Translations under genes and position numbers: made by a program
The notes under the pieces: model-generated
The model's database searches: none
What the model was told of the DNA's origin: nothing
Seen by the model: the letters and a program-made list of their open reading frames with translations, nothing else
Origin: Acidobacteriota bacterium
GTDB lineage: Bacteria; Acidobacteriota; Vicinamibacteria; Vicinamibacterales; SCN-69-37
Length of the DNA: 47,010 bases
Assembly (NCBI GenBank): GCA_947467605.1
Contig: CANIII010000029.1
Coordinates: 1-47,010 of the forward strand
Direction: 5' to 3'
Shown here: in pieces, positions 29,775 through 37,290 of the stretch
Layout of the letters: each line of letters opens with the position of its first letter
Position numbering within the stretch: position 1 is the stretch's first letter

Positions 29775-30407
29775 GTGACGAAACTGCGGGATCTGCATCC
29801 ATCACATAGCGCCGAGGCCGGCGCTGAGTACGAGGCGCTCGTTCGGGCGGCCGCCGGCGGCGGTCGGGCGGCGATGGAGCGACTCCTGATGCGTGTGCAG
29901 TCGGTGGCGTTCCGATTCAGCCTGCTGGTGTGCGGCGATCCACAGGACGCCGAAGATGTGATGCAGGAGGCGTTGCTGAAGACCTACCGACATGTCCGGA
30001 AGATCGAACATCCCGAGGCGTTTCGAACGTGGCTGTTCCGCACGGTGCGGAATTTCTGTCTGATGAAACGGCGAAAGCATGTCGGCGAGCCATCGCATGT
30101 ACTGTCGCTCGATGTATCGGAGGCCGATGCCGACGGCAGATCGCGGCGTGAGGGCGATCGGCCGATCGACGTCACGGATGGGGCCAAGCGGCCGGACGAA
30201 CAGGCCCTGAATGCGTGGCTGGGACGACGTCTCCGCGCGGCACTCGCGTCGCTGGCGCCCGTCGATCGGATGATCGTGCTCCTACGCGAAATGGAAGGGC
30301 TGTCGACGTGTGAAGTCGCCGAGATCACGCGGTTGTCCGAAGACAACGTCAAGACGCGGCTGCATCGCGCGCGCGGGCGGCTGCGCGCGTTGTTGAAGGA
30401 GGCGTGA
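29775..30407 (+). CDS. ECF-type RNA polymerase sigma factor
   Basis: A 210-residue sigma-70 family protein with only regions 2 and 4. Region 2 includes CGDPQDAEDVMQEALLKTY and the FRTWLFRTVRNFCLMKRRK stretch; region 4 includes LAPVDRMIVLLREMEGLS and the recognition helix SEDNVKTRLHRARGRLRALL. A 60-residue acidic/basic linker with DVSEADADGRSRREG is longer than usual. Start GTG 29775. The stop shares a base with the anti-sigma gene (TGATG), a typical sigma/anti-sigma pair. Divergence from the RND operon and the shared GGAACC boxes suggest it regulates efflux. Confidence 0.92.
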   Translation: MTKLRDLHPSHSAEAGAEYEALVRAAAGGGRAAMERLLMRVQSVAFRFSLLVCGDPQDAEDVMQEALLKTYRHVRKIEHPEAFRTWLFRTVRNFCLMKRRKHVGEPSHVLSLDVSEADADGRSRREGDRPIDVTDGAKRPDEQALNAWLGRRLRAALASLAPVDRMIVLLREMEGLSTCEVAEITRLSEDNVKTRLHRARGRLRALLKEA

Positions 30408-30667
30408 TGGCGAAACGGCGGGCGAGCTGCGACATGCTGATCGAGCGCCTTTCGGCGTTCCTCGATGGCGATCTGAGCGCCACGGAATGCGCGCGGATCT
30501 CGCGCCATGCGCAGACGTGTTCACGGTGTACTCAGCTCACGGCTGAATTGCGCCGTACCGTCGGATTGTGTCAGCGCGCCGCCAGTACGCCGTTACCGCC
30601 GGCGCTGAGACGGCGCGCCCGTGCGAGCATCAAACGTCTATTGCAGGAAGATGCGAAGGCGCACTGA
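30407..30667 (+). CDS. Soluble zinc-finger anti-sigma factor
   Basis: An 86-residue protein with the zf-HC2/ZAS motif: LIERLSAFLDGDLSATEC, then HAQTCSRC (HxxxCxxC), near residues 12-45. No transmembrane helix follows; a short basic tail (LRRRARASIKRLLQ) ends it, so it is a soluble ZAS protein that may sense redox or metal directly, releasing the sigma factor on Zn loss. ATG 30407 overlaps the sigma stop by one base, with GGAGG just upstream. Its last 30 nt overlap the 3' end of the convergent histidine kinase gene. Confidence 0.85.
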   Translation: MAKRRASCDMLIERLSAFLDGDLSATECARISRHAQTCSRCTQLTAELRRTVGLCQRAASTPLPPALRRRARASIKRLLQEDAKAH

Positions 30668-33196
30668 CAGCGCATCCATATCCGCGCGTAGTTGATCGAG
30701 CATGCCGAGCGCACGCTCGACGTGTCCATCGGCGCAGAGCTGTTCGATCGCCGCCGCGGCTGATGTATCGGCACCGGCAAAGTACTGACTGGCCCCTTTG
30801 AGCGAGTGCGCGACCGCGCGAGCCTGCACCGCGTCGCCGAGCTCGAGCGCGCGGGTCAGACGCGCGAGCTGGCCCGGTGCCGTTGACAGAAATAGTCCGG
30901 CCACGTGGCGCACGAGGCCCGGGTCGCTGATGACCGGCGCAATCGATGACGCATCGGGCGTGGTCAGCGGCAGATCGCCAGACGATCCGCCAACCTTCGC
31001 GAGTACATCGAAGAGCGCGCGTTGGTCGAGCGGCTTCGAGAGATAGCCGTCCATGCCGGCCGCGAGGCACTGCTCGCGGTCTTCGTCCATCGCGCGCGCG
31101 GTCATGGCCACAACAGGAAGACGCGCGCTGCCCGACGCGAGCTCGCGTTGACGCAGCCGACGCGTCGCGTCGAGCCCATCGAGTACCGGCATCTGCAGGT
31201 CCATCAGCACGAGGTCGTACGACTCACTCGCCAGTTTGTCGAGCGCTTCCTGACCGTCAAGCGCGGACGCGACGGCGTGGCCCCACTTCTTCAGCACGGC
31301 GCCCACCACCGCCTGATTCACTTCGTGATCATCCACCACGAGGATGCGCAATGGGCGCACCGGTGGGCGAGTGTGCGGCAAGAGACCCGCATGATGCGGG
31401 TCTGTGCCGAATGCCCCGCGGAGCAGCTCGGTCAGCGGCTGCTGTGTCACGGGCTTTACCAAGTACAGCGCGCCAGCAGCGATCGCGCGTTCGGCCTCCA
31501 TCGGCGATTGTCGATTTCGAATGAGGAGGACGACGCGTGGCACTCGGAAGGGGGCGGCGCGAAGCCGCGCGGCCAGCTCGAATCCGTCGATCCCGGGCAG
31601 GCTGGCATCGATGATGGCCAGCTCAAGCGCATTGGCGCCGAGCGCCGCTTCCGCCGCTGCGAGCGCCGCGTGACCGCCGTTGGCGGTTCGCACGTCCACG
31701 GGCCAGATCGACATGGCCTCGACGAGTGCGGCCTGCGCGTGGGGGTTACCGTCTGCCACAAGAACGCGCAGGCGTCGGTCTCCCCATGGCGCCTCGCACG
31801 GCTCCACGTGGCCGCCGCGACCGAACCACGCAATAAATGAAAACGTGCTGCCGCGGCCGGGGTCACTGTCGACCCATAGGCGGCCGTCCATCAGACCGAC
31901 GAGCTCGTTGGCGATCGTCAAGCCGAGTCCCGTCCCGCCGTATTTGCGCGTGCTCGAGCCGTCGACCTGTGTGAACGCTTCGAAGATCGCCGCTTGCCGA
32001 TCTTTGGGAATGCCAATGCCGGTATCGCGGACCGAGAAACGCAGGGCCAATCGGCCCCCACGATCTTCTTCAACTTCGACGCGCAGGACGATCTCGCCCT
32101 CCTCGGTGAACTTGACGGCGTTCCCGATCAGATTCGTCAGGACCTGCCGCAGTCGCACGGGATCTCCGGTGAGAGCGTCAGGCACGTCGTGCTCCACGTG
32201 GCAGACGAGTTCAATTGGGCGATGGTGCGCGCGTGCCGTGAACATGCGGAGTGTGGCGCCGGCGACATCGCGCAGCCGCATCGGAATCTGGTCGATCGGC
32301 ATGCGTCGCGCCTCGACACGCGCGAGATCAAGGATGTCGTTCACGATGTGCGTGAGCGACTCGGCCGAGTCACGCAGCACGCCCACCATGTCGCGCTGTT
32401 CCCGAGTGAGCGGCGAGTCGAGCAGCAGATCCGAGCTGCCGAGCACGCTGTTGAGCGGGGTGCGCAGTTCGTGGCTGACGTTGGCGAGAAACTCGCTCTT
32501 GGCTTTGCTGGCGTTCTCGAGCTTGGCCAGCGCCGTCTCCAGCTCGCGTCGCCGATCCGCGGCTTCGCGTGCGGCCTGCTCGGCAATGCGCCGCGCTTCT
32601 GCCAGCTTGTTGCGGCGTGCTTCAGCCGTGCGGGCCGTGAGCGCGATGTACATCGACATGATGTACAGGAACGAGCCCTTGGCAATTTCCACGGGCCACT
32701 GCAGATCGCGGTGCTCAACGAAACCGACGTACGACATGAGCAGAAAGAACGCGAGCGGGCCGGTATGCGCAAAGAAGAGCGCGCGTTTGAATGTCGTCGC
32801 GACCTGATCGGCCGGTCTCGCGATGAACACGAGCCACATCAGGCTGTGATTGGCGCCCGATACGTAGACGACGAAGGCAAGCACCACGACGTCAAAGACG
32901 AGGAAGAAATCTCCGATGTCGACCAGCGAGTCAGGTGACCAGAGCAGCGCGATGGTGGCCCAGGCCAGGAGCGCGTAGGCGGCGAGCACGCCGGTGATGT
33001 AGAAGGAATCGCTCCACGCGAAGTGTCCCTGCACCAGCCAGTTGTGCACGATGACGCCGATCGCGTTGAGTAGGAACCCGATCAGGCGGAGCTGTGGGAC
33101 CTCCACCGTCTGAAAGTGCGTGAATCGTTGTCGCCGCGCCTGGCGGGCGGCGTTTGAGTCGAAGGCGAACGTGGGGGAGTAGTCGTCGTGTGCCAC
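30638..33196 (-). CDS. Membrane hybrid histidine kinase with two REC domains and HPt
   Basis: An 852-residue multi-domain sensor. About six transmembrane helices (residues 35-188) form the input module. A coiled coil (190-230) leads to HisKA with the phospho-acceptor His242 in SHELRTPLNS, then the HATPase (N-box LTNLIGNAVKF, GIGIPKDR, GGTGLGLTI). The first REC (about 480-595) keeps a phospho-Asp in IIDASLPG but its acidic pocket reads ADG, not DD, so it may be weak. The second REC (about 625-745; VVDDHEVN, LMDLQMPVLDG) looks active. An HPt domain (765-852) has AHSLKG. A full relay is thus possible, but no separate regulator gene is adjacent. Start GTG 33196, 1 nt after the aminotransferase stop. 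Confidence 0.93.
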   Translation of the reverse strand: MAHDDYSPTFAFDSNAARQARRQRFTHFQTVEVPQLRLIGFLLNAIGVIVHNWLVQGHFAWSDSFYITGVLAAYALLAWATIALLWSPDSLVDIGDFFLVFDVVVLAFVVYVSGANHSLMWLVFIARPADQVATTFKRALFFAHTGPLAFFLLMSYVGFVEHRDLQWPVEIAKGSFLYIMSMYIALTARTAEARRNKLAEARRIAEQAAREAADRRRELETALAKLENASKAKSEFLANVSHELRTPLNSVLGSSDLLLDSPLTREQRDMVGVLRDSAESLTHIVNDILDLARVEARRMPIDQIPMRLRDVAGATLRMFTARAHHRPIELVCHVEHDVPDALTGDPVRLRQVLTNLIGNAVKFTEEGEIVLRVEVEEDRGGRLALRFSVRDTGIGIPKDRQAAIFEAFTQVDGSSTRKYGGTGLGLTIANELVGLMDGRLWVDSDPGRGSTFSFIAWFGRGGHVEPCEAPWGDRRLRVLVADGNPHAQAALVEAMSIWPVDVRTANGGHAALAAAEAALGANALELAIIDASLPGIDGFELAARLRAAPFRVPRVVLLIRNRQSPMEAERAIAAGALYLVKPVTQQPLTELLRGAFGTDPHHAGLLPHTRPPVRPLRILVVDDHEVNQAVVGAVLKKWGHAVASALDGQEALDKLASESYDLVLMDLQMPVLDGLDATRRLRQRELASGSARLPVVAMTARAMDEDREQCLAAGMDGYLSKPLDQRALFDVLAKVGGSSGDLPLTTPDASSIAPVISDPGLVRHVAGLFLSTAPGQLARLTRALELGDAVQARAVAHSLKGASQYFAGADTSAAAAIEQLCADGHVERALGMLDQLRADMDALSVRLRIFLQ
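31377..31408. repeat. Palindrome in the inter-REC linker of the histidine kinase gene
   Basis: AGACCCGCAT (31383-31392), one central base, then its exact complement ATGCGGGTCT (31394-31403). Outer GGCA (31377-31380) and TGCC (31405-31408) also pair. In the kinase frame this encodes TDPHHAGLLP, the linker between the two receiver domains (about residues 596-607), a place that tolerates insertions. It parallels the larger palindrome at 665-713. Confidence 0.5.
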
Positions 33197-33197
33197 G

Positions 33198-34298
33198 TCA
33201 GTGCGATCGCAACGCGTCGGCCAGTCGCGCGAGCCCGCCGGAGAGGTTGGCGGTGGCGCCCGCGACGCTCATGCGCACGTGGGCAGGCGCATGGAAGAAC
33301 CGGCCCGGAACCACGGTGACGCCATGTTCGCTGGCCGCATGCGCCGCAAATCCACCGGCATCGTCAACGCCACGGAGACGCGGAAAGAGAATCGTCGACG
33401 TAATGGGCCCCGTCGGGTTCGGGAGTTCGAGCATCGGGTGGGCATCGAGAAACGCGCGGACGAGCCCGATATTGCGTCTGACGTGTGCGACAGCCCGCGC
33501 GCCCAGTTGGTCGAGACGTGTGAACGCGAGTGCGGCCATCCGATCGACCGGTGCCGAGCCGACGCCGTCGATCACGTCGCGCACGCGCCGCAGACGATCG
33601 GCCTCGCCCGGTGGCACAATGGCCCAGCCGCAGCGGAGGCCGTTCAACCCAAACGACTTCGTGAGACTGCTCGTGGAGATCAGTCGCGTGCTGACGCTGG
33701 CCGCGCGCGGAAACCGATCGGGCTCTGGCTGCAGGAGCCGAGAGATATCGAGGTAGGCCTCGTCGATGAGCACCGGCACGCCGGTCTCGGCTGAGAAGGC
33801 ATCAAGTGATTCGAGTGTCGCGCGATCGAGCGCTGTGCCCGTCGGGTTGTGCGGGGACGTGATGATGACCAGTCGGATGCGTGGCGTCATGGCGCGACGC
33901 ATCGCGGCGATATCGATGACGAAGTGGTCTTCGGCGCGCCGTTCGAAGTGATGTACGGTGGCGCCGAGGAGTGCACAGGCGCCGGCGAGCGGGTCGTAAC
34001 CAGGCCGCTCCATCAGCACGGCGTCGCCGGCGCGGACGTGGGCGGCGATGACGAGGAAGTTCGATCCAGAACAGCCGATGGAATGCACGACACGATCCGG
34101 CGAGACGCCATAGTGGCGGCCAATCGCTTCTTTCAGCGGCGCATAGCCTTCGTCATTGATCGCCGTCAGTTCCACGGCCTCGCGTGCCCCCGGTAGCTCG
34201 TCCATCGTGCAGGCCAACATGTTGCTCGCCGCGAGATCAAACTCCGTCACCGGGCGCGTCTTTGCCCAATACATGTAGGGGGCCAGGACCTCAGCCAC
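33198..34298 (-). CDS. PLP-dependent class I/II aminotransferase
   Basis: A 366-residue fold-type I enzyme. Visible are the cofactor-binding ITSPHNPTGTALD, DEAYLDISRL (Asp and Tyr contacting PLP), the Schiff-base Lys in TSSLTKSFGLNGLRCGW, and a C-terminal Arg in PAHVRMSVAG for substrate carboxylate. The N-terminus is short (PVTEFDLAASNM) and lacks the usual long first helix. The amino-acid substrate cannot be assigned. It overlaps the permease gene upstream by 8 nt and the kinase gene follows after 1 nt, so all three are likely made together: import, transamination, and a membrane sensor. Confidence 0.88.
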   Translation of the reverse strand: MAEVLAPYMYWAKTRPVTEFDLAASNMLACTMDELPGAREAVELTAINDEGYAPLKEAIGRHYGVSPDRVVHSIGCSGSNFLVIAAHVRAGDAVLMERPGYDPLAGACALLGATVHHFERRAEDHFVIDIAAMRRAMTPRIRLVIITSPHNPTGTALDRATLESLDAFSAETGVPVLIDEAYLDISRLLQPEPDRFPRAASVSTRLISTSSLTKSFGLNGLRCGWAIVPPGEADRLRRVRDVIDGVGSAPVDRMAALAFTRLDQLGARAVAHVRRNIGLVRAFLDAHPMLELPNPTGPITSTILFPRLRGVDDAGGFAAHAASEHGVTVVPGRFFHAPAHVRMSVAGATANLSGGLARLADALRSH

Positions 34299-35610
34299 GC
34301 GGCACCGCTTTCTGACTCGTCGTCCGTTTGAAGATGAAGTACACGGGAATGCCGAGGGCCAGCAGACCCGCGCCCGCTGCGGCGCGGAGTGGCGCTTCCA
34401 GCACGACGCTGTAGACGACCGCGAGCGCGATCAGCACGAACATCGCCGGCAGCCATGGATATCCGGGTGTCTTGAAACCCTCAGGCGTGCCCATCGACCG
34501 TCGAAGCAGAAAGAGTCCTGCTACGGTGAGCCCAAAAAAGATCCAGTCGGCGAACACGACCGTGTTCAGCAGGTCGCCGTATTTGCCGGTGAGCACGAGC
34601 ACGATGGCCCAGAACGACTGCAGCACGATCGCCGAGCCCGGCGTCTGAAACGTCGGGTGGAGCTTCGCGAGCGACGGGAAGAACGCGCCGTCGTTGGCCA
34701 TCGCGTAGTACACGCGCGTCGGCGCGAGGATCGCGAGATCAAGGAAGCCAAACGTCGAGATCGCAATCGCTGCGGCCACAAAGCGCGCCCCGCCCGCGCC
34801 AAGCCAACGCGCGGCGGCATCCGCAGCCGGTGTCTCCGTGGCGGCCAGACCGGGCAGGCCGAGCGTGCGCAGATACGCGACGTTCGCCAGCAGATACACG
34901 ACGACGACGATCGCCGTGCCGATGATCAACGCGCGCGGCAACTGACGCTGCGGATCGCGCATTTCTTCTGCGACGTAGTTGGCGTTCTGCCATCCGCCGT
35001 ACGCGAACAGGATCGGAATCAGCGCTGCGCCGAAGGCGAGTGCACCCGATGGCGTGGAGTCGAGGCGCCCGACCGACATCCACTCCGGCGCCGCCGGGCC
35101 CCACAACGCCAGCAGGATGATGATGGCCAGCGCGCCCATCTTCAACATCACGAAGACGTTCAGGACGCGGCTGCCGGGTGTGACGCCGACGTAGTTGATC
35201 GCCGACAGCAGCACGATGGCCGCAATGGCCACGATGGTGACCGCGGCGTCAGGCTGTCCGGCCAGACGCAGTGCGTACTGCGCAAACGCGATGGCGACCG
35301 CCGCCATCGCGCCCGTCTCGATCATGAAGATCAGGGCCCAGCCATACAGGAAGCCCACGAGCGGGTGCCACGCGCGCGACAGATAGACATACTGCCCACC
35401 GGCTTGCGGCATCCGTTGCCCGAGTTCGGCATACGCGAAGGCGCCGGCCAGCGCGATCGCGCCGCCGGCCGCCCAGGCGGCCAGCACGAGCAGCGGCGTG
35501 TCGAGCGCGCGTGCCACGAGATACGGGTTGATGAAGATGCCGGATCCGATGATGCCCCCGATGACGACCATGGTGGCGTCGAAGGGGCCGAGCGCGCGTT
35601 TGAAGGACAC
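34291..35610 (-). CDS. APC-superfamily amino-acid permease
   Basis: A 439-residue transporter with 12 hydrophobic helices. TM1 has the unwound-helix motif VIGGIIGSGIFINP, and TM2-3 carry GAFAYAELGQRMPQAGGQYVYL, both characteristic of the APC/LAT (SLC7-like) family. ILFAYGGWQNANYVAEEM is the TM6 region. Likely role: amino-acid uptake or exchange across the inner membrane. Start GTG 35610, 20 nt from the divergent small ORF. Its 3' end overlaps the aminotransferase by 8 nt. Confidence 0.92.
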   Translation of the reverse strand: MSFKRALGPFDATMVVIGGIIGSGIFINPYLVARALDTPLLVLAAWAAGGAIALAGAFAYAELGQRMPQAGGQYVYLSRAWHPLVGFLYGWALIFMIETGAMAAVAIAFAQYALRLAGQPDAAVTIVAIAAIVLLSAINYVGVTPGSRVLNVFVMLKMGALAIIILLALWGPAAPEWMSVGRLDSTPSGALAFGAALIPILFAYGGWQNANYVAEEMRDPQRQLPRALIIGTAIVVVVYLLANVAYLRTLGLPGLAATETPAADAAARWLGAGGARFVAAAIAISTFGFLDLAILAPTRVYYAMANDGAFFPSLAKLHPTFQTPGSAIVLQSFWAIVLVLTGKYGDLLNTVVFADWIFFGLTVAGLFLLRRSMGTPEGFKTPGYPWLPAMFVLIALAVVYSVVLEAPLRAAAGAGLLALGIPVYFIFKRTTSQKAVPRG

Positions 35611-35618
35611 GGCAAGAG

Positions 35619-35625
35619 CATAATG
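35619..35625. promoter_or_regulatory. Shared -10 core, permease operon and tesA operon
   Basis: CATAAT (35619-35624) lies 6 nt before ATG 35631 on the plus strand. Its complement gives CATTAT on the minus strand (35625 to 35620), 9 nt before the permease GTG at 35610. The whole divergent gap is 20 bp, leaving no space for leaders. Confidence 0.4.
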
Positions 35626-35630
35626 TACCC

Positions 35631-35864
35631 ATGGCCCGGGGGTTCGAAAGCAAGCAGGTGGAATCGCAGCAGCAGGACCGCGAGGCGCGACATGCGAACG
35701 AGCAGCCCGAAGTTGGGGATCCTGTCGCCGCCGCCGCTCGTCGAACCTTGGAGTTGGCCCTCATGCGCGCGACGGACGATCTGACGAAGGCGCGGACGCC
35801 GGCCCACCGCGCGATGCTGGAGCAGGCGATTGCCGCGCTCACCGCGCAATTGGAGTTGTCATGA
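35631..35864 (+). CDS. Small hypothetical protein heading the tesA-ybbAP cluster
   Basis: A 77-residue, charged, helical protein with no membrane segment. Its first half is Gln/Glu/Arg-rich (ESKQVESQQQDREARHANEQ), the second half Ala/Leu-rich (TLELALMRATDDLTKARTPA, AMLEQAIAALTAQLEL), suggesting a helical hairpin. No family is recognised. It is real on context: its TGA overlaps the ATG of the esterase gene (ATGA), and a -10-like CATAAT lies 6 nt before its own ATG. Confidence 0.6.
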   Translation: MARGFESKQVESQQQDREARHANEQPEVGDPVAAAARRTLELALMRATDDLTKARTPAHRAMLEQAIAALTAQLELS

Positions 35865-36592
35865 TCTGGACTCGATCTGCCATCGTCGCTGCTGGTCTGC
35901 TGGTCCTGACGACGGCTGCCGCTTGCGGGTGGTCGGCCAAGCCCGCCGACACGAAGGCCACCACGACCGCCGAAAAGAAGGGCCTCCCGCCGCTCGACAC
36001 TGAGCCACCGGCTCGCTTCAAGGTGGTGGCGCTCGGCGACAGCATTACCGCAGGTCTCGGCGTGTTCCAGGTCGAGGCGTATCCGGCCTTGCTCCAAGCC
36101 AAACTCGAAGGTGAAGGCTACCAGTGGGAAGTCGTCAACGCGGGCGAGTCGGGTGACACCTCGGCGACGGCGCTCCGCCGACTCGACTGGGTGCTCGACA
36201 GCAACGTGAAGATTCTGATCATCGCTGTCGGCGGAAACGATGCGCTCCGCGGCATCGCGCCCAAGGCCATGCACGACAACATCGCGGCGATCATCGACAA
36301 GGCCTCGGCCAAGGGCGTCGACGTGTTGTTGGCGGGCATGCAGGCGCCGCCGAATCTCGGTCAGGACTACGCGACCGCATTCCGCGGCGCGTTCACGTCG
36401 CTGCAACGCGACTATCCCGGCATCAAGGTCATGCCGTTTCTCCTCGAAGGTGTGGCCGGAGAAGCGAATCTGAATCAGGCGGACGGCATTCATCCGACCG
36501 CCGCCGGTCACCAGATCATCGCCACGCATCTCTACGAATTCCTCAAGCCGATGGTGGACGACGTGGTGAACCGCGCGTCGATCGGGCAGTAG
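35861..36592 (+). CDS. tesA: TesA-like GDSL (SGNH) esterase/lysophospholipase, lipoprotein
   Basis: A 243-residue periplasmic esterase. The N-terminal signal ends TTAAACGWS, suggesting a lipid-anchored Cys. SGNH blocks are present: GDSITAGLG (nucleophile Ser), the Gly in NAGESGDTS, GGNDALRG (Asn) and DGIHPTAAGH (Asp and His). It matches E. coli TesA (thioesterase I/lysophospholipase L1), and the two following genes match ybbA and ybbP, the same gene neighbourhood as in enterobacteria. Coupled to the small upstream ORF by a 4-nt overlap; the ABC gene follows after 12 nt. Confidence 0.88.
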   Translation: MIWTRSAIVAAGLLVLTTAAACGWSAKPADTKATTTAEKKGLPPLDTEPPARFKVVALGDSITAGLGVFQVEAYPALLQAKLEGEGYQWEVVNAGESGDTSATALRRLDWVLDSNVKILIIAVGGNDALRGIAPKAMHDNIAAIIDKASAKGVDVLLAGMQAPPNLGQDYATAFRGAFTSLQRDYPGIKVMPFLLEGVAGEANLNQADGIHPTAAGHQIIATHLYEFLKPMVDDVVNRASIGQ

Positions 36593-36604
36593 ACACCCCA
36601 ACAG

Positions 36605-37288
36605 ATGATTCAACTCGTTGACGTATCCCGCACCGTGACCAGCGGTGTGGGCCAGCTGACCATTCTGAAACCCACCACCTTAACGATCGCGCGCGGCCAG
36701 TCGGTCGCGATTACCGGCGCGTCGGGCAGTGGGAAATCGACGTTGCTCGGCCTAGTGGCCGGCCTCGACTCGCCGTCGGCAGGGCGCATTCTCCTCGACG
36801 GTGACGACATCACCGCCCTCGACGAAGACCGTCTCGCGCGCCTCCGCGGCGCCAAGGTCGGCATCGTCTTTCAGTTCTTCCATCTGATTCCGTCGCTGAC
36901 CGCACTCGAGAACGTGATGGTGCCGATGGAGATCGCCGGCCGCACCGATGCGCGCGCCCGAGGACAGGCGCTCATCGATGAGGTCGGCCTCAACGGTCGA
37001 GGCCACCACTACCCCTCGCAGCTCTCGGGCGGCGAGCAGCAGCGCGTCGCATTGGCGCGCGCGTTGGCCAATGATCCGCCGATCCTGCTGGCCGATGAAC
37101 CGACCGGCAATCTCGACAGCGCCACGGGGCAGCAGGTGATCGATCTGCTCCTCGATGTGAATCAGCGCCACGGCCGAACCCTCGTGCTCGTCACGCACGA
37201 CCTCGAACTGGCCGCGCGTGCCGATCGCATCATTCGCCTCAAAGACGGTCACGTCGTCAACGACGTGGTGCGGGCCGAGGCGGGTTAG
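36605..37288 (+). CDS. ybbA: ABC transporter ATPase (YbbA/LolD family)
   Basis: A 227-residue ATPase. Walker [10 protein letters not shown], signature [15 protein letters not shown], Walker [13 protein letters not shown] and the switch His in LVTHD are complete. The family pairs with FtsX-type (MacB-like) permeases for lipoprotein or lipid handling rather than import. The permease gene starts 2 nt after its stop. Together with the TesA-like enzyme it may work in envelope lipid or lipoprotein processing, as proposed for E. coli ybbAP-tesA. Confidence 0.92.
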   Translation: MIQLVDVSRTVTSGVGQLTILKPTTLTIARGQSVAITGASGSGKSTLLGLVAGLDSPSAGRILLDGDDITALDEDRLARLRGAKVGIVFQFFHLIPSLTALENVMVPMEIAGRTDARARGQALIDEVGLNGRGHHYPSQLSGGEQQRVALARALANDPPILLADEPTGNLDSATGQQVIDLLLDVNQRHGRTLVLVTHDLELAARADRIIRLKDGHVVNDVVRAEAG

Positions 37289-37290
37289 CG

